From CAZUDI01 sp964618975 (GTDB lineage Bacteria > Desulfobacterota > Desulfomonilia > UBA1062), in contig CAZUDI010000004.1 in assembly GCA_964618975.1 (NCBI GenBank), forward strand, positions 76,042 through 140,041: 64,000 bases of DNA. The letters run 5' to 3'. Below, one piece after another: positions 19,890 through 29,413 of the stretch. Under the pieces are notes generated by a model that did not search any database, was not told the DNA's origin, and was given only the letters and a program-made list of their open reading frames with translations. A program made the translations under genes and the position numbers. Each line of letters opens with the position of its first letter. The stretch's first letter is position 1.

Positions 19890-20702
19890 ATGAAACAGAT
19901 CAAGGCACTGGTAATCACCGGTTACGGGACGAACTGCGAAAGGGAGATGGCGCATGCCTGCCGACTGACGGGTGCCCAGGCCGACATCGTGCATATCAGC
20001 GAGATCGTCTCGGGACGTTTTGCCATCCCCGATTATCATTTTCTCAACCTTGCCGGAGGGTTCCTCGACGGAGATGACCTGGGCAGCGCGCAGGTCGAAA
20101 GTGTGCGCCTGCGGTATGCCAGGATCAAAACCAGCGGAAAAACCATATATGAGGATATCCTTACCTTCATCGCCCAGGGTGGGCTCATCCTGGGGGTGTG
20201 CAACGGCTTTCAGGCCCTGGTCAAATCCGGGCTGCTTCCGGGCCTGCCTTTTGGAAGACGCAGGGTTTCGCTGACCTTCAACGACTCGGGCCGCTTCGAG
20301 GACCGCTGGGTCCGCCTGACCATCAACCCGCAAAGCCCCTGTATCTTCACCCGGGGAATCACGCGCCTCAGCGTGCCCGTCCGACATGGTGAGGGGAAAT
20401 TCCTCACCGACAACGAGCAGACCCTCGGGGAAATATCAGGGGGCAATCTGGACGTGCTGAAATATGCGGATGCGGACTTCAATCCCACCATGTGCTATCC
20501 GGAAAACCCCAACGGGTCGATCAACGCCATCGCTGGAATCTGTGATCCCAGCGGGCGAATCTTCGGCCTCATGCCGCACCCCGAGGCCTTCACCCACTAT
20601 ACCAACCACCCTCAATGGACGCGTATGAAGAACCGAGAATCGCAAGGGGAGGGCCTGTACCTCTTCGAAAATGCGCTCACCTGTCTCAGAGATTCCGTCT
20701 AG
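19890..20702 (+). CDS. purQ: Phosphoribosylformylglycinamidine synthase glutaminase subunit PurQ
   Basis: This 270-residue class I glutamine amidotransferase has the nucleophile elbow GVCNGFQAL and the His/Glu pair in LMPHPEAF. It supplies ammonia to the PurL subunit encoded immediately upstream. At 270 residues it is slightly longer than the usual 225-230 of stand-alone PurQ, matching the form that pairs with the long PurL. Confidence 0.94.
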   Translation: MKQIKALVITGYGTNCEREMAHACRLTGAQADIVHISEIVSGRFAIPDYHFLNLAGGFLDGDDLGSAQVESVRLRYARIKTSGKTIYEDILTFIAQGGLILGVCNGFQALVKSGLLPGLPFGRRRVSLTFNDSGRFEDRWVRLTINPQSPCIFTRGITRLSVPVRHGEGKFLTDNEQTLGEISGGNLDVLKYADADFNPTMCYPENPNGSINAIAGICDPSGRIFGLMPHPEAFTHYTNHPQWTRMKNRESQGEGLYLFENALTCLRDSV

Positions 20703-20886
20703 AGACGGCACCTAAAAGACCTCCAGAAACACTAGACCCGAGCCGGACAACGCAAAGGCTTATAGCGTCCGGGGGAGTCATGGATATGGACACAGCCCAA
20801 ATGACGCCACCACGGAGGCGGGCTCTTAAAAAAATGCCCCCCTGAAATGCGCCACAACCGCAGGCTTGAGGCCCAGGAAGACCCCA

Positions 20887-20939
20887 GATCAAAAACGCCC
20901 TGAGCCTCTCAGGGGGGAGCTCTCAGGGCGGTTTTGATC
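20887..20939. terminator. Bidirectional terminator between purQ and gyrA
   Basis: An 18-base stem, GATCAAAAACGCCCTGAG (20887-20904) and its near-perfect complement (20922-20939), has A-rich and T-rich outer ends, so each strand reads a GC stem followed by TTTTG. The genes on the two sides converge. The 184 bases between purQ and this hairpin hold nothing I recognise. Confidence 0.85.
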
Positions 20940-20967
20940 GTGTCGTGGCGGTTAGAATCGCACGGGA

Positions 20968-23394
20968 CTAACCTTCCGGCTCCTCTCCTACATAGCGGGT
21001 GAAGTCCACGAGAAATTCGTCGTCCTTCATGCGCAGGGCCCGTACCCCCTGGGCCGAGCGTGACCGCGTGGAGCGGATCTGGGAGACAGGCATACGGATA
21101 AGCTGCCCGGACGACGAGATGATGATGAGTTCGTCGGTCTTCTTGACCACGCGAATCCCCACCAGCTTGCCGGACTTGTTCGTGATCTGCGCCGTGAAGA
21201 CCCCTTTACCCGAGCGGTGCTGCACCGGATAAAGGCCCACGAGGGTCTTCTTGCCGAAGCCCTTTTCCGTGAGGCTGATCACGAATTCCTCTTCCGAGGA
21301 GATCACGTCCATGCCCACGACATCGTCGTCTTCATCGAGCTTGATGGCCCGCACCCCCTGGGCCTGTCGGCCCATGACGCGCACGTCGTCCTCATGGAAG
21401 ACGATCGCCTTGCCGAGCTTCGAGGCCACGATAATCTTACCATCGCCGGCGGTTAGGCGGGCCGAGATGACCTCGTCATCGGGCTCAAGGGTACAGGCGA
21501 TGATGCCAGATTTCAGTATATTGCTGAAATTATTCAAAATAACACGTTTACAATAGGCCTTCTTCGTCACCATCACCACGTTGGCCTCAAGGGTGATGTC
21601 GCTGGTCACAAGGATGGCACACACCCGCTCGTCCTTCTGGATCGGACGGATATTGTTGATGGGAATCCCCTTGACCGCCCGGTCCTTTTCGGGGATCTCG
21701 TAGACTCGCGTATGATAGACCCGCCCCTTGGAGGTGAAGTACAGGATGGAGGCGTGATTCGTGGCCATAAAGATGTGCTCGATGAAATCGTCTTCCTTGG
21801 CGAAGCCTCCCTTGACACCCACACCTCCACGCTTCTGAGTGCGGTACCGGTTGAGTTCGGTGCGCTTGACATAGCCCTTGCGGGTGATGGTCACCACCAT
21901 CGTGTCGTCCGGGACGAGATCCTCGAGGTTGAACTCTCCCACGCCCTTGGATATGATGACACTGCGCCGGGAGTCACCATAGGCAGCCCGAATCTCCTCC
22001 AGTTCGCCCCGGATGACCTTGAGCAGCTCGGCGCGATCGGCCAGGATTCTTTCCAGGCGCTCTATCTCGGCCAACAGGGTGGCATACTCCTCCTCGATCT
22101 TTTCGCGCTCGAGACCGGTCAGGCGCTGGAGACGCATGTCCAAAATCGCCTGGGCCTGAATTTCCGAAAATCCGAAGCGTTCCATGAGCCCGGAGCGGGC
22201 ATCTCCGGGAGTGGCCGAGGCCTTGATGAGGGCGATGACCTCGTCGATGTGATCCAGGGCCTTGAGCAGGCCTTCGAGGATGTGGATGCGCGCCTTGGCC
22301 TTTTTGAGCTCGAAAAGGCTCCTGCGTGTCACCACCTCTTCCCGGAAATCCAGGAAGGCCTTCAGGAGCTCACCCAGACCCATGAGGCAGGGTCTCCCGT
22401 TGTTGATGGCAAGCATGTTCATGGAGAAGGAGGTCTGGAGGTTGGTCATCTTGTAAAGCTGATTCTCGATCACCAGAGGCTGGGCCGATTTCTTGAGATC
22501 GATCACCACCCTGAGCCCATCCTTGTCGGACTCGTCGCGGATGTTGGCGATCCCTTCGATCTTCTTTTCATGCACCAGGACGGCGATGCGCTCCACCATA
22601 TCGGCCTTGTTGACCGTATAGGGGATCTCCGTGATCACCAGACGCTCCCGCTGGGAATCCTCCTCGGTGTGTACCTTGCCTCTTACGGTGATGATCCCCC
22701 TGCCCATGGTATAGGCCTTTTCGATCTCGCCGCCGGAAAAGATGATGCCGCCCGTGGGAAAATCCGGTCCGGGAACGATCCTGAGGAGCTCCTCCAGACC
22801 GATAGAGGGATTATCGATCATGGAAATCAGCGCGCTGATGATCTCCGAGAGGTTGTGGGGCGGGATGCTCGTGGCCATACCCACGGCGATCCCTGAGGAA
22901 CCGTTGAGGAGAAGGTTGGGAATCTTGGTCGGGAGCACCCCGGGTTCCTGGAGGGATTCGTCGTAATTGGGAAAGAAATCGACGGTGTCTTTATCGATAT
23001 CAGCGAGCATCTCCTCGGCGATGCGCTGCATGCGCACCTCGGTATAGCGCATGGCCGCCGCCCGGTCGCCGTCCATGGATCCGAAATTGCCCTGTCCGTT
23101 GACCAGGGGATAGCGCATGGAAAAGGGCTGTGCCATCCGCACGATGGCCTCGTACACGGCCGAGTCGCCGTGCGGATGGTACATGCCGATCACGTTGCCC
23201 ACGATGCGGGCCGATTTCTTGTAGGCCCGGTTGTGGGTGTTGCCGGCCTCATGCATGGCGTAGAGTATACGGCGGTGCACCGGTTTGAGACCGTCCCGCG
23301 CATCGGGAATCGCCCGGCCGATGATCACGCTCATGGCATAATCGAGATAGGAGGTTCTCATCTCATGGTCAATGGCAACCGTTGTCGTCTTCAT
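20968..23394 (-). CDS. gyrA: DNA gyrase subunit A
   Basis: The 808-residue protein has the N-terminal breakage-reunion domain with the catalytic tyrosine in AAMRYTEVRM. The quinolone-resistance region reads HPHGDSAVYEAIVRMAQ, so the key serine is present and susceptibility is expected. The coiled coil and a C-terminal beta-pinwheel with repeated RGVR/KGxG elements follow. The GyrA box is QKRGGVG at residues 520-526, where the canonical form is QRRGGKG. The start lies 11 bases after gyrB. Confidence 0.97.
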   Translation of the reverse strand: MKTTTVAIDHEMRTSYLDYAMSVIIGRAIPDARDGLKPVHRRILYAMHEAGNTHNRAYKKSARIVGNVIGMYHPHGDSAVYEAIVRMAQPFSMRYPLVNGQGNFGSMDGDRAAAMRYTEVRMQRIAEEMLADIDKDTVDFFPNYDESLQEPGVLPTKIPNLLLNGSSGIAVGMATSIPPHNLSEIISALISMIDNPSIGLEELLRIVPGPDFPTGGIIFSGGEIEKAYTMGRGIITVRGKVHTEEDSQRERLVITEIPYTVNKADMVERIAVLVHEKKIEGIANIRDESDKDGLRVVIDLKKSAQPLVIENQLYKMTNLQTSFSMNMLAINNGRPCLMGLGELLKAFLDFREEVVTRRSLFELKKAKARIHILEGLLKALDHIDEVIALIKASATPGDARSGLMERFGFSEIQAQAILDMRLQRLTGLEREKIEEEYATLLAEIERLERILADRAELLKVIRGELEEIRAAYGDSRRSVIISKGVGEFNLEDLVPDDTMVVTITRKGYVKRTELNRYRTQKRGGVGVKGGFAKEDDFIEHIFMATNHASILYFTSKGRVYHTRVYEIPEKDRAVKGIPINNIRPIQKDERVCAILVTSDITLEANVVMVTKKAYCKRVILNNFSNILKSGIIACTLEPDDEVISARLTAGDGKIIVASKLGKAIVFHEDDVRVMGRQAQGVRAIKLDEDDDVVGMDVISSEEEFVISLTEKGFGKKTLVGLYPVQHRSGKGVFTAQITNKSGKLVGIRVVKKTDELIIISSSGQLIRMPVSQIRSTRSRSAQGVRALRMKDDEFLVDFTRYVGEEPEG

Positions 23395-23405
23395 TCTCGT
23401 CCTCT

Positions 23406-25775
23406 CTAGATATCCAGGTTGGTGACCCTCAGGGCATTCATCTCTATGAACTCCCTGCGCGGGACGACATCGTCTCCCATGAGGGTGCTGAAGATCTGAT
23501 CCGTCTCCACCGCATCATCGATACTGACCTTCAACATGGAGCGGTTCTCCGGATCCATGGTGGTCTCCCAGAGCTGCTCGGGGTTCATCTCCCCCAATCC
23601 CTTGTAGCGCTGCATGCTGTAGCCCTTTTTGGCCTCCTCAAAGATGCGGGTGGCAGCTTCGCGCAGGTTGACCACCTCATAGGCAGACTCGCCCTTCAAG
23701 ACCACAAAGGGGGGTTTCCCGATCATCAGAAGATTCTTATGAATCTTGTTCAGCTCGATAAAACCCTTCGATTCCATAAGCTTATGATCAATAATGGTCT
23801 CTTTGCGCAGACCGTTCTTGACCGAAAAGAACACCACCTGATCATCCGTGCACTTGCTAGTGACCGGTCCCAGATAGGGGAACCAGTCGCGGATCGTCGC
23901 ATAGACCTGCTGCTCGACCTGGTACGCGTCAAAGGGCTCACTCAAGAGCTCTTCGGGGAGATAGGAGGACGACTGGACCACGCGGTCGTCCATATGACGC
24001 ATTTCGTAGTTCATGAGGATCTTGTTCCTGCGGCTGATGAGACGCAGATAGCGGGCCAGTTCCTGGCCGGTGATATCGCTCTCGCCCCTGAGCACCACAT
24101 CCTTGACCACGTCCTTGAGGAGATACTCATCGAGGGTCTCTTCGTTGAGAAGATACTCTATCTTCTTGCCCTTGGAGACCTTGAAGAGTGGAGGTTGCGC
24201 GATGTAGAGATGCCCGTGTTCGATGATCTCGGGCATCTGGCGGAAAAAGAAGGTGAGCAACAGGGTCCTGATATGGGCACCGTCCACATCCGCGTCGGTC
24301 ATGATGACGACCGTATGGTACCTGAGTTTGGATATGTCGAAGTTGTCCGAACCGATCCCGGTCCCGAGCACCGTCACCAGGGATTTGATCTCCTGGTTGG
24401 AGAGCATCTTGTCCACGCGGGACTTTTCCACGTTTAGGATCTTGCCCCTGAGCGGAAGAATGGCCTGATTCTTGCGGTCACGGCCCTGTTTGGCGCTCCC
24501 GCCGGCCGAATCGCCCTCCACGATGTAGAGCTCACACAGGGCCGGATCCCTTTCCTGGCAGTCGGCCAGCTTTCCAGGCAGCAGGGTGTTCTCGAGGGCC
24601 GTCTTGCGGCGGGTGAGTTCCCGGGCCTTGCGGGCCGCTTCCCTTGCCTGGGCGCTATCGATGATCTTCTTGATGATGATGTTGGCTTCATTCGGATTTT
24701 CATTGAGATAATCGCTCAGAGCATCGTTGGTTATGCTCTCTGTGATTCCCTGAACCTCCGAGTTTCCCAGCTTGCCCTTAGTCTGTCCCTCGAACTGGGG
24801 ATTGGGGAGAAGAACATTCACCACGGCACACAGCCCCTCGCGGGTATCGTCGCCACTGATGGTGACCTTGGCATTTTTGAAGAGCCCCTTTTCCTTAGCA
24901 TAGGCATTGATCGTGCGCGTCAGGGCCTTGCGGAATCCAATCACATGCGTCCCGCCGTCATGCGTGTTGATGTTGTTGACAAAGGAGAAAAGGCTCTCGC
25001 TGTAGGTGGCATTGTACTGCATCACACCTTCGAGGACGAGATCGCCTTTCTGCTTGCGGAAATAGATCGGCGGGTGCAGGGTCTTCTTCTTGGCATTCAG
25101 AAAGCGCATGAAATCGAGGAGACCATCCTCGTAGTGAAACTCCTTGAGCATGTCGCTGCGTTCGTCTTCGAGAACAATCTTGAGGCCCCGGTTGAGAAAG
25201 GCGATCTCCCGCAGGCGGTTGGCGAGCACATCATACTCGAAGGTCGTGGTTTCAAAGATATCCGGATCGGGCTTGAAATGAATGATCGTCCCCTGCCGTT
25301 GGGAATCCCCCAACTCATTGAGATCGTAGAGGGGCACACCGCGCTCATAGCCCTGCGAGAAATGCTTGTTGTTGCGGTGGATCTCGATCTCGAGTGATTC
25401 GGAGAGGGCATTCACACAACTGACACCCACGCCATGCAGTCCGCCCGAGACCTTATATGTGGAATTATCGAATTTTCCGCCGGCATGCAGCGTGGTCATA
25501 ACCACTTCAACCGCGGATTTACCCGTATCCTCATGGATGTCCACCGGAACCCCTCGTCCGTCGTCGTCCACGGTGACGCTCTCATCCATATGGATGATCA
25601 CCTTGATATTAGAGCAGAATCCTGCAATCGCCTCGTCAACGCTGTTGTCCACCACCTCGAAGACGAGATGGTGGAGCCCCTGGCTGGAAGTGGAACCGAT
25701 ATACATGGCCGGACGCAGCCTGACCGCCTCGAATCCTCCCAGCACCTTGATATCCTTTGCCGTGTATTCCTGCAT
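23406..25775 (-). CDS. gyrB: DNA gyrase subunit B
   Basis: This 789-residue GyrB has the GHKL ATPase domain (RPAMYIGSTSSQGLHHL, DNSVDEA, DDGRGVPVD, GGLHGVG) and the TOPRIM domain (EGDSAGGSAKQGRDR, DADVDGAHIRTL). The ending QRYKGLGEMNPEQLWETTM is typical. The ATPase subunit partners GyrA, encoded next, to introduce negative supercoils. It lies 27 bases downstream of dnaN. Confidence 0.97.
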   Translation of the reverse strand: MQEYTAKDIKVLGGFEAVRLRPAMYIGSTSSQGLHHLVFEVVDNSVDEAIAGFCSNIKVIIHMDESVTVDDDGRGVPVDIHEDTGKSAVEVVMTTLHAGGKFDNSTYKVSGGLHGVGVSCVNALSESLEIEIHRNNKHFSQGYERGVPLYDLNELGDSQRQGTIIHFKPDPDIFETTTFEYDVLANRLREIAFLNRGLKIVLEDERSDMLKEFHYEDGLLDFMRFLNAKKKTLHPPIYFRKQKGDLVLEGVMQYNATYSESLFSFVNNINTHDGGTHVIGFRKALTRTINAYAKEKGLFKNAKVTISGDDTREGLCAVVNVLLPNPQFEGQTKGKLGNSEVQGITESITNDALSDYLNENPNEANIIIKKIIDSAQAREAARKARELTRRKTALENTLLPGKLADCQERDPALCELYIVEGDSAGGSAKQGRDRKNQAILPLRGKILNVEKSRVDKMLSNQEIKSLVTVLGTGIGSDNFDISKLRYHTVVIMTDADVDGAHIRTLLLTFFFRQMPEIIEHGHLYIAQPPLFKVSKGKKIEYLLNEETLDEYLLKDVVKDVVLRGESDITGQELARYLRLISRRNKILMNYEMRHMDDRVVQSSSYLPEELLSEPFDAYQVEQQVYATIRDWFPYLGPVTSKCTDDQVVFFSVKNGLRKETIIDHKLMESKGFIELNKIHKNLLMIGKPPFVVLKGESAYEVVNLREAATRIFEEAKKGYSMQRYKGLGEMNPEQLWETTMDPENRSMLKVSIDDAVETDQIFSTLMGDDVVPRREFIEMNALRVTNLDI

Positions 25776-25802
25776 GCACCTGTTCCCTATAAAGGTAAGT
25801 AG

Positions 25803-26927
25803 TTAAAATCGCATGGGCATGATTACCCACTTCCGCTCGCCGCCGCCCTCTTCCGTAATGAGACACGGACCCTGTGAGGATTTCAGGCGAATCCCCGCCT
25901 CCCCATCGATATGGGACAGACAGTCCATCACGTACCGCGGATTGAAATTTATTTCAAGCTCCTCTCCCTCGTGAGAACATTTGACCGGTATCTCCGCATC
26001 CCCCTGATCCGGGTTGTGGGCATAGAGCATGGTGAGACCTTTCTTGAAGGTGAACCTCACGCAGTTGGAGATATCGGAAACCATGGCGGAACAGACCCGC
26101 AGGGCATTCATGAGTTCAGCAGAAGAGATACGGATATAGATGGGGTATCCATCAAGACCGATCACCCCGCGATAGTCAGGAAACTTGCCATCGATCAGGC
26201 GTACGGTGGCAATGGTGCCCCTGGAGGAGAAAAAGATGGAATCCTCGGTCAGGAGGATAGAGCTGTCCTCCTCCTTGAGATCCATGAGGCGTTTGAGTTC
26301 ATGCACACCCTTGCGTGGCACGATGATACCATCGCCCATGGAAAGGGTATGCTCAAGATAGTGACGCGCGATGGAGAGGCGCTTGCTGTCCGTGGTCACC
26401 ATCTCTATGAACCCTCCCTGATCGGGCTCGGTTCCCGTAATCAGCAAAGCCCCGGCCAGGGTATACTTAGTATCGTCATCGGAGGATGAGGGGATGGAAA
26501 AGATGGTGCTGTCGATCATGGACTTCAAAACCGACGGATCCAGCGAAAAGCCGGTTTCCATACCCGTAAAATCTACCACGGGATACTCTTCCGGGTCCAT
26601 GAGATTCATATGGGTCTTGATGTCACCCGAAACGATATGGGCCTTGGTATATTCCTCGGTCCGAATCGTAAGCATCCCGTCGGGCAATTCCCGGACTACC
26701 TCGAAAAAACCTTTTCCGTTGATGGCGCAAGACCCGTGTTCCTCCACTTCACAGGCGAAAGATACCTGTATGGAGGTATGCAGATCTGTTGCTTTGACCC
26801 GCAGCCCGTTATCATCGGCCTCCATCAGGACATGGCTCAAGATGGGCAGGGTGGATTTCCTTTCCGTAAAACCCTGTACCTTACCCAACATGCCCTGCAA
26901 GGCACTTTTTGGAATGGAACATTTCAT
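25803..26927 (-). CDS. dnaN: DNA polymerase III beta subunit (sliding clamp)
   Basis: The 374-residue protein has three clamp repeats, beginning MKCSIPKSALQGMLGKVQGF and ending with the common C-terminal proline-methionine-arginine segment (IMPMRF). DnaN forms the ring that tethers polymerase III to DNA. In most bacteria it follows dnaA. Here the gene upstream is parB, 173 bases away, and dnaA is absent. Confidence 0.96.
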   Translation of the reverse strand: MKCSIPKSALQGMLGKVQGFTERKSTLPILSHVLMEADDNGLRVKATDLHTSIQVSFACEVEEHGSCAINGKGFFEVVRELPDGMLTIRTEEYTKAHIVSGDIKTHMNLMDPEEYPVVDFTGMETGFSLDPSVLKSMIDSTIFSIPSSSDDDTKYTLAGALLITGTEPDQGGFIEMVTTDSKRLSIARHYLEHTLSMGDGIIVPRKGVHELKRLMDLKEEDSSILLTEDSIFFSSRGTIATVRLIDGKFPDYRGVIGLDGYPIYIRISSAELMNALRVCSAMVSDISNCVRFTFKKGLTMLYAHNPDQGDAEIPVKCSHEGEELEINFNPRYVMDCLSHIDGEAGIRLKSSQGPCLITEEGGGERKWVIMPMRF

Positions 26928-27100
26928 TATCTTTCTCCCTTAAACTTATAAATGAATGTACTAATCCCTGTACCTTTGTTCATAACCAATCTAACCCTAT
27001 AAAAAATATAACATGACCACTGTCCACAACCTCGTCGTTATTGACATCCATCCCACGCTTGAACGGGCAGCGTGTCAATATGTCGGAAACCAGGGAAGGG
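26928..27100. other. AT-rich parB-dnaN spacer
   Basis: This 173-base spacer is clearly AT-rich over 26940-27015, unlike its surroundings. It contains TGTCCACAA at 27020-27028, two mismatches from a consensus DnaA box. No convincing second box was found by eye. It probably holds the dnaN promoter and might be part of an origin. Confidence 0.3.
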
Positions 27101-27952
27101 TTAGAGCGGCAATTCGTCACGCGTCAGTTCCTCCACCAAGCGTTCCATCTCGTCCCGCGACGAGACCTCAATCACGATCCGACCCTTGCGTTTGCCAAAA
27201 CTTAAGGAAACCTGCGTGGCGAGTTGCGTCGACAGGCGCAGGGCAAGGCGTTCCAGGAAAGGATCCGGAGATTTGCGCCTGGAGTGCGGTCTCTGCTTGG
27301 TATCCGAGGCGCGTCTTTCCGCCTCGCGCACACTCAGGTGGCGCTCGATGATAGAGGAAAGAAGCGCGAGCTGTTCGGTGGGGGATGAGAGCATGAGGAT
27401 GGCGCGGGCATGACCGGGAGTGATGGAACCCTGCCTCAAGGCGGCCTTGATCTCCTCGGGGAGTACCACCAGGCGCAGGGCGTTGGTGACGGTGGAGCGG
27501 TCCTTGGATACCGCGGTGGCAATGTCCTGATGTGTGAGATGGAACTGGTGTTTCAGGGTGTAATAGGCCTCGGCCTCTTCCATGGGGTTCAGATCCTCGC
27601 GTTGCAGGTTTTCGATGAGGGAGATCTTGAAGGCCTCGTCATCGGGAAGTTCGCGCACAACCGCCGGGATCCGATCCTGTCCCAACTTGAGGCAGGCGCG
27701 ATAGCGCCTTTCCCCGGCAATGATTTCATACTTGGTCTCGATGCGTCTTACCAGAATCGGGGAGATGACCCCATGGACCTTGATAGATTGTGAGAGCTCC
27801 TCGATTCTCTGCTCGTCGAAATTAGACCGCGGTTGGATGGAACTGGGGATGATTTCGTCGATGGCGATCTCGATGATCTGATCGGTACCCTCCACGATGG
27901 ATTCGGAAAACAGGGCGTCAATTCCCCTCCCCAGACGTGATTTGGGATTCAT
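27101..27952 (-). CDS. parB: Chromosome-partitioning protein ParB
   Basis: This 283-residue ParB/Spo0J protein has the N-terminal motif SRLGRGIDALF, the CTPase/clamp motif GERRYRA, ENLQREDLNP, and the helix-turn-helix that reads parS (HLTHQDIATAVSKDRSTVTN). The C-terminal dimerisation segment contains KGRIVIEVSSRDEMERLV. ParB spreads from parS as a CTP-dependent clamp and loads SMC. It overlaps parA by four bases. Confidence 0.96.
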   Translation of the reverse strand: MNPKSRLGRGIDALFSESIVEGTDQIIEIAIDEIIPSSIQPRSNFDEQRIEELSQSIKVHGVISPILVRRIETKYEIIAGERRYRACLKLGQDRIPAVVRELPDDEAFKISLIENLQREDLNPMEEAEAYYTLKHQFHLTHQDIATAVSKDRSTVTNALRLVVLPEEIKAALRQGSITPGHARAILMLSSPTEQLALLSSIIERHLSVREAERRASDTKQRPHSRRKSPDPFLERLALRLSTQLATQVSLSFGKRKGRIVIEVSSRDEMERLVEELTRDELPL

Positions 27953-28722
27953 GCTTCCTCCTCTCCCTTCAGTAATTCACGGGCCAGCATGAGGTAACTC
28001 TGCGCCCCTTTGGAGGTGATATCGTACAGGCAGATGGGCAGTCCGAAACTAGGGGCCTCGCACAGGCGGATATTACGGGGGATGATGGTTTCAAAGACCC
28101 TGGAATTAAAATGCGAGCGCACGTTGCGTTCGATATCGTGGCTCAGGCGGGTGCGGGGGTCGAACATGGTCAGGAGGAAACCCTCGATGGTCAGGCCGGG
28201 ATTGAGGCGTTTCTTTATGAGGCTGTAGGTGTTGAGTAGGCTCTTGAGGCCCTCCAGGGCGTAGTATTCGCATTGAACCGGAATGAGAAGGGAGGTGGAG
28301 GCGGTGAGTGCATTCAGGGTAAGCAGCCCCAGCGAGGGGGGACAATCAATGATGATGTGATCGAAACGGGATTCCAGGCGCGAGATGGCGCGGGAGATGA
28401 TGCGTTCCCGCATGTTCGAGTTCATCAGTTCCACCTCCACCCCGATAAGGTTCGTGTCGCTTGGGGCGAGGAAGAATCCCGCCACCGAGGTGGGGAGCAA
28501 AACCTCCTCAAGGGTCTTTTTACCCAGCATGACGTGATAGACATTATCACCTATGGCAGCCTGATCGATCCCGAGGCCGGTGGTAGCATTGGCCTGGGAG
28601 TCGAGGTCGATGAGCATGACCCTTTTTCCCAGAACCGCCAGAGAGGCCCCCAGATTAACGGCCGTGGTGGTCTTGCCCACACCGCCCTTCTGATTGGATA
28701 CACTGATCACTTTCGTGAGCAC
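27949..28722 (-). CDS. parA: Chromosome-partitioning ATPase ParA
   Basis: The 257-residue ParA/Soj protein has the deviant Walker A KGGVGKTT (residues 12-19), the switch motif LIDLDSQANATTGLG and the Walker B DHIIIDCPPSLGLLT. It lacks an N-terminal DNA-binding extension, so it is the short chromosomal type. It uses ATP-dependent DNA binding to move ParB-parS complexes. Its leader carries a parS site. Confidence 0.96.
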   Translation of the reverse strand: MLTKVISVSNQKGGVGKTTTAVNLGASLAVLGKRVMLIDLDSQANATTGLGIDQAAIGDNVYHVMLGKKTLEEVLLPTSVAGFFLAPSDTNLIGVEVELMNSNMRERIISRAISRLESRFDHIIIDCPPSLGLLTLNALTASTSLLIPVQCEYYALEGLKSLLNTYSLIKKRLNPGLTIEGFLLTMFDPRTRLSHDIERNVRSHFNSRVFETIIPRNIRLCEAPSFGLPICLYDITSKGAQSYLMLARELLKGEEEA

Positions 28723-28762
28723 GTTTGAGACCTACCATAAATACATGAAAAGCGAAAGAAAA

Positions 28763-28778
28763 AGTTTCACGTGAAACA
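28763..28778. promoter_or_regulatory. parS centromere site
   Basis: The 14-base palindrome GTTTCACGTGAAAC is complete, and the 16-mer AGTTTCACGTGAAACA differs from the consensus TGTTTCACGTGAAACA at only the first base. It lies 41 bases before the parA start codon, and I saw no second copy in the window. Confidence 0.93.
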
Positions 28779-28785
28779 CCTATGA

Positions 28786-28814
28786 TAACTATTCGATTAA
28801 AAAAGACTTATCAA
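28786..28814 (-). promoter_or_regulatory. Predicted parAB promoter
   Basis: On the minus strand TTGATA (28814-28809) and TAGTTA (28791-28786) are 17 bases apart. The predicted start of transcription is at about 28779, directly against the parS site, so ParB bound to parS would cover the first transcribed bases. Confidence 0.55.
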
Positions 28815-28850
28815 TCTTTATGGGCCAGATTTACCCCCCGCGGGGCGCCT

Positions 28851-29369
28851 CTAGGCGAGCGGGAAAAAGCGCACGAGGATGACGATGACGAGGATGATGA
28901 CCGTAATCCAGGCCCCGGTGCTGTCACTGCGGCGTTCTATGGGATGCTCCTGGATCATTTTGAGACCCTCGCCCTGTTTCTGTTCGTCGATCAGCGACCC
29001 GAGAGACTTGATAATATTTGGGAAGCGCTCGAAGCTGTTGGGAATCAGGTGCGAGCGGCCATGCGCCGTGATCGTGACGAATTGTCGCGAACCCATGGTG
29101 ACCCCGTCGATGGAGGTGATCGCGGCGGGTGCGATGCGTTTGGTACCGCTCAGGGCGGTGAGGGTGATCTCATCCGGGGAGAGGGTGACCTTGCGCACGA
29201 GGTTGTTGAGGGTCAAGAGGTAGAATAGGATCATGAGCAGGCTTGCCAGAATCAGGATGCGCAGCTCCTGTCCGTGGGTGATCACGTCATAGAACACCGG
29301 GAGGGAAAGCAGCACGGCCAGGCTCATGGGGGTCTTGATGCCCTTTTTTATCTTGTAAATCTCTTTCAT
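28851..29369 (-). CDS. Small membrane protein with a PH-like soluble domain (unknown function)
   Basis: With the ATG at 29369 (MKEIYKIKKGIKTPM) the protein is 172 residues; a TTG at 29405 would add 12. Two hydrophobic segments (about 17-30 and 38-60) are followed by a beta-rich domain with RKVTLSPDEITLTALSGTKR, resembling bacterial PH-like membrane proteins. A final membrane segment lies at about 154-170 (AWITVIILVIVILVRFF). It precedes parA on the same strand by about 130 bases. I do not recognise a specific family. Confidence 0.6.
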   Translation of the reverse strand: MKEIYKIKKGIKTPMSLAVLLSLPVFYDVITHGQELRILILASLLMILFYLLTLNNLVRKVTLSPDEITLTALSGTKRIAPAAITSIDGVTMGSRQFVTITAHGRSHLIPNSFERFPNIIKSLGSLIDEQKQGEGLKMIQEHPIERRSDSTGAWITVIILVIVILVRFFPLA

Positions 29370-29413
29370 GTCCACTATGTTACACAAAAATATCGCAAAA
29401 GACAAGGGTTAGG

